Shown here piece by piece: positions 6,630 through 12,155 of a stretch of DNA of 12,155 nt. A model generated the notes under the pieces. The model was not told where the DNA came from. It saw nothing but the letters and a program-made list of their open reading frames with translations, and made no database searches. The translations under genes and the position numbers were made by a program. The stretch covers positions 1-12,155 of the forward strand of contig JAFYQC010000240.1 in assembly GCA_017547265.1 (NCBI GenBank), given 5' to 3'. Position 1 is the stretch's first letter; each line of letters begins with the position of its first letter. The stretch comes from Kiritimatiellia bacterium. GTDB lineage: Bacteria > Verrucomicrobiota > Kiritimatiellia > RFP12 > UBA1067.

Positions 6630-9075
6630 CGGCAAGCTCCTCATGTACAAGTTTGCGCCTCGAGCCCGTTTCGGGCTCTCCCTTACCAACCTGCGCCGGC
6701 TTCCCTTCGGCGTCCTTGGCCTTTGCGGCTTCCGCGCCCTTCTTCGGTCTGTAGCCGTAGCCATAGCCGTACCCGTAGCCGCCGTACCCGTAGCCGTAGT
6801 GGCGATGTGACGTCGGATCGAACACGGACACGTTCGAAACCTCGACGTCGTTGACGACAACGCCGAGTATGTTCGCCCCGGCCTCAGTGAGACTCCTTGA
6901 GCAGTACTGGATGGGCCTAAAGTGCGTGCGGTCGGGGCAGCACATGATGATGACGGAATCCACATGCGCCGCGAGCGAGACGACGTCGCCCACGATGCCG
7001 TACGGCGGCGCGTCGACCACTACGCGGTCGTAGTTGGCGCGAGCCCACTCGAAGAAGTCGGTTACCGCTGCGGAGCCAAATATCGTAGCGGGAGAGACAC
7101 CTTCTGGAGGAAGCGAGCAGATGACATCGAGACCAGGAACAACAGACTTGTTTACGAGCTTCGCGAAGTCCGGCTTTTCGCCGCCATTCGCCGACTGCAG
7201 GACATGCGAGAAACTCCTGTCCTGGGTCAGCTCGAGCCCCCAGATCTTGGCGAGACGCGGACGCCTAAGGTCGAAGTCGACGTGAAGCACCTTCTTGCCA
7301 GTCTGCGCGTGGGATATCGCGATTGAGGTCGACGTAATCGTCTTGCCCTCGCCAGGCTGGGTCGAGATGACGAGGAGGCAGTGCGTAAAGGCCTCATAGC
7401 GCGGCGAATCGAGGAGGTTCCTAAGGCCCGCGACGGCCTCGGAGAACTGGGAGTACTTGTCCTCAATGAGGAAGCGCGCGACCTGCTCACGGCGCTTGCG
7501 GCGGACATGCGGAAATACGGCCAGGACCTTAAGGGCGAGACGGCCCTCGATGTCGGAGAGATTCACGACCGTGTCCTCGAGATTGTCTATGACGAGCACG
7601 AACAGGAACCCGAGGCCGAGCGAGAGCACGACGCCAATGCCGAAGATGATTATCGGATTGGGGAGAACGGGCTTTGTAGGCACCGTCGCCTGGCGAGCCA
7701 CGCGGACGATTTCGTTGTTCGCCTCGGACTGGATGCGCATCTTGTTCTCCTCGAGGATGAGACTCTCGAGAAGGCGATGGGCGACGCCGTATTCCGCCTC
7801 GAGCTTGCCAAGACCAGACTCCGCGAAGACGATCTGCTGTTCGACGGAGGCGAGGTCGTTCCTTAGCTCTGACTGCTTCTGCTTGAGGTTTGCAAGCTGG
7901 TTCCGGACGACCTGCAGCGTCGAACGGCCGGTCAGGAGAGCGCGCGAGCTCGCATCAAGGAACCTCTGGCGAGCAAAGTCGAGCTCCTTCTTCTTGGCGA
8001 CGACCTCGGGATGGTTCTCGGTGTAGGAGACGAGAAGGTTCTGGTAGGCACCAGACGCGTCCTGGAAGGCGCGATACTCCTTGGCGATCTCCTCGGCGCG
8101 CGGAACGCCCGAGGCCAGCGAGCCAAATGTCTCGGGATCCTTCTGCACCTCGGTGAGGAGCTTCTCCCATTCGGTCAGCTGGGTCTCCTGGGTCTCGAGG
8201 GCGAGAATGTCGGCGGTCGTCTTGGAAAGCCCCTGGGAGATCGTATCGCGAGAGGAGCGCAGGTTGTCGACCTTGTGGGTCGTGCGGAAGTCGAGCAGCT
8301 GCTTTGTGATCTTGTCGACGTCGCGGCGCTTCTTCTCGACGTTCTCGTGCGTCTGGCTGACGGCCTTGTCGCAACGAACCTTGTTTTCCTCGTCGGTGTA
8401 CGCCTCGATTGACTCGGCGTAGGCATTCGCGAGAGCCGCGGCAAGCTGGGCGGACTTGGAGCGGACGGCAATGGTGATGATTCGAGAGTTGCGCTGGAGC
8501 TCGAGCTTCGAGTCAACGAGAGTCGCAACGATGTCGTCGTCGGAGACGGTCGAGGCGGGGTTGCTCGTCCTGTACTGCTGCTGGATCATCAGCACGATCT
8601 TCTCGGAACGCCAGTCGGAGATTCGCGTGTTGAAGATTTCGGCGTAGTTAGCGCCGAAGTCCGGCATCGACTCGTCGAGGGCGCTTGAAGTGCCGCGCGT
8701 GACGCGCCTCATGTCGATGGTAAACTCGCTCTTCGCCTCGTAGATCGTCGGCGAGATGCGGTAAACCGCGAACGAGACAATCAAACCGACGAGAAGAAAC
8801 ACGAACACCGATAGCCAGCGTTGCGAGACGACCCTGAGCATGCGGCTCATCGTGACAGTGCCGACGATCGAGCCGTCTTCGCCCTCGCCGCCATAACCGC
8901 CATAGGAACCATAGGAACCGTAGGAGCCATATGCGCCATAGGCTCCGCCATACTTGGGGCCGCCTCCATAATACATTGGTCCCTGTCCACCGCCATAATA
9001 CATCGGGCCCTTGCCGCCGTAGTACATCGGCCCAGCAGCCTTCGTGCTTCCGTAATAGAGGGGTTTGTCCGCCAT
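6619..9075 (-). CDS. wzc: Wzc-like polysaccharide co-polymerase and tyrosine autokinase
   Basis: The 818-residue inner-membrane protein has the Wzz plus bacterial tyrosine kinase layout. Order: cytoplasmic Tyr/Gly-rich tail 1-63; Wzz domain with TM1 at about 88-105; periplasmic coiled-coil region about 230-455; a proline motif ([10 protein letters not shown], 465-474) leading into TM2 at about 475-496; kinase domain from about 535, with Walker [10 protein letters not shown] (571-579), Walker A' VDFDLRRP (599-606) and Walker B VVVDAPP (685-691). A C-terminal Tyr cluster at 760-775 has eight tyrosines, followed by a 43-residue charged tail. Such proteins set chain length and drive export through cycles of Tyr autophosphorylation. 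The N-terminal tail, with 15 tyrosines in the first 61 residues including three PMYYGG units, is not a usual part of the family. ATG 9075 has GGAG nine bases upstream and lies 3 bp after the upstream stop. The 3' end overlaps rmlB. Confidence 0.93.
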   Translation of the reverse strand: MADKPLYYGSTKAAGPMYYGGKGPMYYGGGQGPMYYGGGPKYGGAYGAYGSYGSYGSYGGYGGEGEDGSIVGTVTMSRMLRVVSQRWLSVFVFLLVGLIVSFAVYRISPTIYEAKSEFTIDMRRVTRGTSSALDESMPDFGANYAEIFNTRISDWRSEKIVLMIQQQYRTSNPASTVSDDDIVATLVDSKLELQRNSRIITIAVRSKSAQLAAALANAYAESIEAYTDEENKVRCDKAVSQTHENVEKKRRDVDKITKQLLDFRTTHKVDNLRSSRDTISQGLSKTTADILALETQETQLTEWEKLLTEVQKDPETFGSLASGVPRAEEIAKEYRAFQDASGAYQNLLVSYTENHPEVVAKKKELDFARQRFLDASSRALLTGRSTLQVVRNQLANLKQKQSELRNDLASVEQQIVFAESGLGKLEAEYGVAHRLLESLILEENKMRIQSEANNEIVRVARQATVPTKPVLPNPIIIFGIGVVLSLGLGFLFVLVIDNLEDTVVNLSDIEGRLALKVLAVFPHVRRKRREQVARFLIEDKYSQFSEAVAGLRNLLDSPRYEAFTHCLLVISTQPGEGKTITSTSIAISHAQTGKKVLHVDFDLRRPRLAKIWGLELTQDRSFSHVLQSANGGEKPDFAKLVNKSVVPGLDVICSLPPEGVSPATIFGSAAVTDFFEWARANYDRVVVDAPPYGIVGDVVSLAAHVDSVIIMCCPDRTHFRPIQYCSRSLTEAGANILGVVVNDVEVSNVSVFDPTSHRHYGYGYGGYGYGYGYGYRPKKGAEAAKAKDAEGKPAQVGKGEPETGSRRKLVHEELADEE
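6637..6642 (-). promoter_or_regulatory. Shine-Dalgarno sequence for rmlB inside the upstream gene
   Basis: GAGGAG is followed by seven bases and then ATG 6629. It lies within the last codons of the Wzc-like gene, implying translation of rmlB from the same message. Confidence 0.8.
6751..6798 (-). repeat. Tyr-Gly repeat encoding the C-terminal phosphorylation cluster
   Basis: A near-perfect 6-bp repeat (TAC/TAT plus GGC-type codons) encodes residues 760-775, alternating Tyr and Gly with one Gly-Gly break. Its position downstream of the kinase domain matches the tyrosine cluster of BY-kinases. The simple repeat should be prone to length change by slippage in 6-bp steps, which would keep frame. 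Confidence 0.85.
8893..9057 (-). repeat. Tyr/Gly-rich repeats encoding the N-terminal tail of the Wzc-like protein
   Basis: Residues 7-61 consist of three PMYYGG-type units separated by short Gly/Lys/Gln linkers, followed by AYG/SYG triplet repeats (9-bp units). The segment ends about 25 residues before TM1, so it should be cytoplasmic like the kinase domain. Confidence 0.85.
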
Positions 9076-9078
9076 GTC

Positions 9079-10524
9079 TTATTTCTCCGTCAAAGAGTCG
9101 TCGTCAGTCTTTTTAGGCGCCGGGAAGGCGCTGCCGGCCATCGCAAGCATGGCCGCCGTCAGCATCATCGTCTCGGAACGCCAGAAGGAATGGTCGTAGA
9201 ACCCACACGCAGCTACGACTATGAGCGCAATCGGCCCAAGCGCGCAGGCGGGATGGAAGATAAGCGCACCAAAGCTATGGCGCGACTTGGAAAGAATGTC
9301 TGCAACGGCATGGAACGCACGGAACGCATACGTCCACAGGAGAAAGAGCAACGGGGCCAAGAAAAACACGACTCCGGTTATCCCGCGCTCCGCGAGCATC
9401 TGCATCCACCCATTGAGCGCGCCTGCCTGGTTGGAGGCGAAAATAGCCCAGTCAGCCTCCTTGGCGTTAAACCGAATGTCAAATCCAAAGGTGCCAAGTC
9501 CGGTGCCGAGCCATGGATTGTCCTTCCAGACTTTCTCGGCCACCTCAGAGAGCGCCGACCTAAGCGCAAGAATACCGTCGGGAAGGAGCTGCGAGCCCTC
9601 TTCGCCGAAGAAAATAGCCAGCTTCTGGGCCTTGATTCCCTCAGGCACAACGCCCATCACGAAAAGAATGGGGAGAACCGATGCCACGAGTAGGAACGCG
9701 AGGCACTTCGGAACGACGAGACCGCCCATGCGACGATGGGCATACGCAAGTGCACACGCCATCACGACTACCGCGCAGGCGGCGTATGCCAGTATCACAA
9801 TGTCGGGCGAGAAGAGATAGAGACCTATGGCAGAACCGCCAACCGCAATGGCAAGCAGCGGCATAGCGCGGTTCCACTTGCGTTCGAACGCACCGGCTAT
9901 GGCGACCATCGAGCCCATGAAGCAAAGCCCGAAAGCCGTTCCTGGATATGTGGCGTCAACGGTTGAACACGCTGCGTAGCGCAGAGCCACGGGGTTTTCA
10001 AATACGCACGCAAGAGCAGCGACGACCGCCGCTACGCCGGCGAGAAAGGCGGCAATAAAGAGAAAGCATACGCGCGCAGACTTTCCCAGCGCATGGCGAC
10101 CCGCCTGCATTAGGACCGCCACGCCCACTACGGAAGCGAACGGGAGATAGCCGCTACCGTCTACACTGCCAGGAAGGAAAGAAAATATCGCGTCGGAGAG
10201 ACTCCACACTGCCTTTTCGGCATCATACGACATTCCAATGCCGACATTTAGCCATCTGATGCCCGCAACCAGGACGAGAACTAGCGAAAACCAGAATAGC
10301 GGGTCGAGAACTATGGAGGACGCTACGCGAAAGCGGGCGTCATGCAACGTCTCGTCCACGCGGCGCGATGGCTCGAGAACCGTCCAGGCCAACGCAAAAA
10401 GCGCGAGCCATATGACCGTCCTCGCCGTCCATGTGTCGTCGCAAAACGGGAAAAGGAACAGCGGCGCAACCGCCAGCAAGGCAAGGTGCGCCGCCAGGCC
10501 GTACTTGGATATGGCCTTCTGCAC
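9079..10524 (-). CDS. O-antigen ligase/polymerase-like membrane protein (WaaL/Wzy family)
   Basis: This 481-residue protein is mostly hydrophobic, with roughly ten or more membrane segments. The family signature lies in the large loop near the C-terminus: Arg322, then WKDNPWLGTGLGTFGF (333-348) and AGALNGWMQMLAERGITG (367-384). It matches the Wzy_C/O-antigen-ligase pattern of Arg, a PxLGxGxGxF box and HNxxLQxLAExG followed by membrane helices. Such proteins join or polymerise lipid-linked glycans on the periplasmic face; ligase and polymerase cannot be told apart from sequence. The position normally holding the conserved His of the HN box appears to be Leu370. The start is GTG 10524, one base after the upstream stop (TGA, 10528-10526), with no clear Shine-Dalgarno sequence, suggesting re-initiation after the barrel gene. 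The C-terminus is a short charged tail (KKTDDDSLTEK). Confidence 0.85.
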   Translation of the reverse strand: MQKAISKYGLAAHLALLAVAPLFLFPFCDDTWTARTVIWLALFALAWTVLEPSRRVDETLHDARFRVASSIVLDPLFWFSLVLVLVAGIRWLNVGIGMSYDAEKAVWSLSDAIFSFLPGSVDGSGYLPFASVVGVAVLMQAGRHALGKSARVCFLFIAAFLAGVAAVVAALACVFENPVALRYAACSTVDATYPGTAFGLCFMGSMVAIAGAFERKWNRAMPLLAIAVGGSAIGLYLFSPDIVILAYAACAVVVMACALAYAHRRMGGLVVPKCLAFLLVASVLPILFVMGVVPEGIKAQKLAIFFGEEGSQLLPDGILALRSALSEVAEKVWKDNPWLGTGLGTFGFDIRFNAKEADWAIFASNQAGALNGWMQMLAERGITGVVFFLAPLLFLLWTYAFRAFHAVADILSKSRHSFGALIFHPACALGPIALIVVAACGFYDHSFWRSETMMLTAAMLAMAGSAFPAPKKTDDDSLTEK

Positions 10525-10525
10525 T

Positions 10526-11767
10526 TCAGTACGTCAGGCGCATACCGACCGTGCCGCGGAAGCGGTCGTAATCGTAGTTGTGCCCGCGGACATCACCGCC
10601 GTCGCACATGTCAGTCTGGTACTCAAGCCTTCCATAGATCTGGAGGAAGCGGTTGAGCGTGTAGTTCAGGCCGAGACGGGCAGTGATGATGTCGTCGTCG
10701 TAGTCGTAGCCGCGCGTGTAGGAGTACTCGTGCGTCTCACGACGGTAGTTGAGGTCGAACGTGGCGTTGAGCTTGCCGCGGATCATCGAGTGGGCAACAC
10801 CCCAGCTGATGGAGTCGACGCGGATGGCGCTGCACATCTCGCGCTCTGAGGGCTGATAGTAGCTCGCGGCGAGGAGCATCATGTTCCACGTGTCCGTGAT
10901 CTTCCACTTGCCCGAGACCTGGTAGGTCCAGCCGTCGATGTCGTCGGCATCGCCATCTGCATACTCGAAGCGGCTCCAGCCAGTCAAGATGCGGTACTCG
11001 ATCTTCTCGGTCGCACGCGTTCCAAAGCCAGCCATGACGGTCCAACCGCGGGATTCGTCGGAGTAGCGGACATTGTTCGGAACATTGTCCTGCCAGTACC
11101 AGCCGTAGTTGGCTGCGAGAAGGAAGTCAGTCCACTTCGAAGCGGCATAGCCGATCTCGCCACCGGCAAGCGCACGCTTCCAGCCATAGAGCGGCGCATA
11201 ATCTTTGACGTTGTTTTCGTAGTCAAGCATGTAGTAGGAGGCGTCAATGGCCGCATGGAGATGCTCGTTAATGCGACGCTCGATGATGCCAGCCGCCTGG
11301 AACGTCTTGCGGTCGCGGCCAATGCCCCTGCCGCTATGGTCGGACATGTCGTCGTCCTGGGCAATCTGAGTGAAGCTCTCAGTAAGGAGGACGCTCCAGC
11401 CCTTCTCGTTCGCGAGCGAGTCAGCCCACTTGAACGAGAGGTTCTCGCCGAAGCTGGACTCGTTGAGCTGGTTGCTGTAGCGGTTGTAGGCGTGATACCT
11501 GTACCACGCGCGGCCGGCGATTTCCCAGTTGTCGCCCTTGTATTCCGCGCCGAGACCGGGATTGACAACCCATGTCGAGCCATCCTTCGCATGTTTTGCG
11601 GAATCAACATTTGAGTCGTATGTGTACGAAAGCGACACATACGGACGGAGCGTCATGCGCTCTCCGATCTTGAAGCCACTGGGCCTGTCGACAACGTCAG
11701 CGGACACAGTCAGAACCGATGCAGACACGACCATCGCCGTGGCAAAAGCTGAAAACTTAGCATTCAT
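10526..11767 (-). CDS. Outer-membrane beta-barrel protein, EpsL/putative beta-barrel porin 2-like
   Basis: The 413-residue protein has a signal peptide (about 1-23, cleavage after VSA) and then alternating aromatic-polar strands. The start of the mature part, LRPYVSLSYTYDSNV (40-54) followed by WVVNPGLGAEYKGDNWEI, resembles the BBP2/EpsL-type barrels of exopolysaccharide loci. The C-terminus (GTVGMRLTY) ends in an aromatic residue, as expected for BAM-dependent insertion. Aromatic residues are abundant throughout (for example AWYRYHAYNRY near 87-97). The location directly upstream of the Wzy/WaaL-like and Wzc-like genes suggests a role in polysaccharide passage across the outer membrane, which is inferred from context. 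ATG 11767 is preceded by GGAGGT at 11775-11780, the strongest ribosome binding site in the window. The upstream gene ends 48 bp away. Confidence 0.85.
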   Translation of the reverse strand: MNAKFSAFATAMVVSASVLTVSADVVDRPSGFKIGERMTLRPYVSLSYTYDSNVDSAKHAKDGSTWVVNPGLGAEYKGDNWEIAGRAWYRYHAYNRYSNQLNESSFGENLSFKWADSLANEKGWSVLLTESFTQIAQDDDMSDHSGRGIGRDRKTFQAAGIIERRINEHLHAAIDASYYMLDYENNVKDYAPLYGWKRALAGGEIGYAASKWTDFLLAANYGWYWQDNVPNNVRYSDESRGWTVMAGFGTRATEKIEYRILTGWSRFEYADGDADDIDGWTYQVSGKWKITDTWNMMLLAASYYQPSEREMCSAIRVDSISWGVAHSMIRGKLNATFDLNYRRETHEYSYTRGYDYDDDIITARLGLNYTLNRFLQIYGRLEYQTDMCDGGDVRGHNYDYDRFRGTVGMRLTY

Positions 11768-11774
11768 TATTTTT

Positions 11775-11780
11775 ACCTCC
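11775..11780 (-). promoter_or_regulatory. Strong Shine-Dalgarno sequence for the beta-barrel gene
   Basis: GGAGGT lies seven A/T bases before ATG 11767. The 48-bp region between the upstream stop and this start has no convincing -35/-10 pair, so the barrel gene may be transcribed from further upstream. Confidence 0.85.
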
Positions 11781-11815
11781 AGTTCTCAAAACTATCTTTA
11801 GTGAACCTATCTACG

Positions 11816-12155
11816 TTAGGGATAGATAATCGGTTCATTGGGCGCGATGCGCGAGCCGCGCTTGTTGGCAGGATTGTACTTGGCATTGGGATCCATCGTA
11901 CGAGGAAGCCTGGAGAGCGACGCATTCGACGTAAGAGGATCAACGCCATCGGCGATATCCATGGAGTTGGGGTCGCTAAACGCCGGGGAGATCAGCGCCG
12001 TAATCGAAGAGGAGGCATCTGAAAGGCTGCACTCGCTCGCAAGGTCGGCGGCAAGCGCGTCGCCAGCGGACGTGAACGGCACAACGAGAACCATGCTGAG
12101 ATCAGGCTGATTGCCGGCATCGGCTGCGCCAAGCATTGGATCATAGGTCTTCTCA
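11816..12155 (-). CDS. Unidentified protein, C-terminal 112 residues (5' partial)
   Basis: The minus-strand frame is open from the window edge to TAA at 11818-11816. The visible part begins EKTYDPMLGAADAG; an internal ATG at 12136 is probably not the start because the frame continues upstream. The segment is rich in Ser, Ala, Asp and Pro, has no membrane helix or recognisable motif, and ends PNEPIIYP. It lies 48 bp upstream of the barrel gene in the same direction, so it may be the preceding gene of the polysaccharide unit. I do not recognise the family. Plus-strand frames here give Arg-rich translations typical of shadows. Confidence that this frame is coding is moderate. Confidence 0.55.
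   Translation of the reverse strand, partial: EKTYDPMLGAADAGNQPDLSMVLVVPFTSAGDALAADLASECSLSDASSSITALISPAFSDPNSMDIADGVDPLTSNASLSRLPRTMDPNAKYNPANKRGSRIAPNEPIIYP

Noticed and set aside
5451..6854. Plus-strand open frame of 467 codons antisense to rmlB and the end of the Wzc-like gene
   Set aside because: It spans several unrelated genes, is Arg/Val-rich and matches no family, while the minus strand encodes complete RmlB.
6630..6965. N-terminal extension of rmlB
   Set aside because: The residues are Arg/Ser/Pro-rich and lie inside the Wzc-like kinase domain in another frame. The Rossmann motif TGGCGFIG sits at the proper distance from ATG 6629, which has a good ribosome binding site.
11768..11815. 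Promoter for the beta-barrel gene
   Set aside because: No -35/-10 pair with acceptable spacing could be seen; only the ribosome binding site is supported.

Overview
The window comes from a GC-rich Gram-negative bacterium. Evidence for an outer membrane is direct: a signal-peptide-bearing outer-membrane beta-barrel, a lipoprotein paired with a YdbH-like intermembrane protein, and a Wzc-type polysaccharide co-polymerase. No gene fixes the phylum. The GMP synthetase without an amidotransferase domain, the tyrosine-rich N-terminus of the Wzc-like protein and the short-period tandem repeats make a non-proteobacterial lineage, perhaps in the PVC group (Verrucomicrobiota/Kiritimatiellota-like), my best guess, with low confidence.

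Layout. Plus strand, 1-2776: the 3' part of ruvB, then a two-gene unit encoding a half-length YdbH-like intermembrane protein and a lipoprotein in which YnbE-like and YdbL-like modules are joined in one chain. Minus strand, 12155 down to 2795: a compact run of genes reading right to left. It holds the end of an unidentified protein, an EpsL/BBP2-like outer-membrane beta-barrel, an O-antigen ligase/polymerase-like membrane protein, a Wzc-like tyrosine autokinase, rmlB, a GATase-less guaA, argC (type 2) and a PHP-family histidinol-phosphatase. The two strands converge in an 18-bp gap at 2777-2794.

How the genes work together. The barrel, Wzy/WaaL-like protein, Wzc-like kinase and RmlB form an exopolysaccharide or O-antigen assembly and export module: sugar precursor, polymerisation or ligation, chain-length control, outer-membrane passage. 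It runs into nucleotide and amino-acid biosynthesis genes with gaps of 70 bp or less, so one long transcript is plausible. On the other strand, the YdbH/YnbE-YdbL pair matches a system implicated in phospholipid movement between inner and outer membranes in Escherichia coli, here with an altered domain arrangement.

The most notable observations are the YnbE-YdbL fusion, the guaA-argC spacer that is exactly ten 7-bp units, further 7- and 9-bp repeat patches inside argC and rmlB, the Wzc-like kinase with tyrosine-rich tracts at both ends, the amidotransferase-free GMP synthetase, and an O-antigen-ligase-like protein lacking the usual histidine. I saw no RNA genes, IS elements, CRISPR arrays or convincing terminators.
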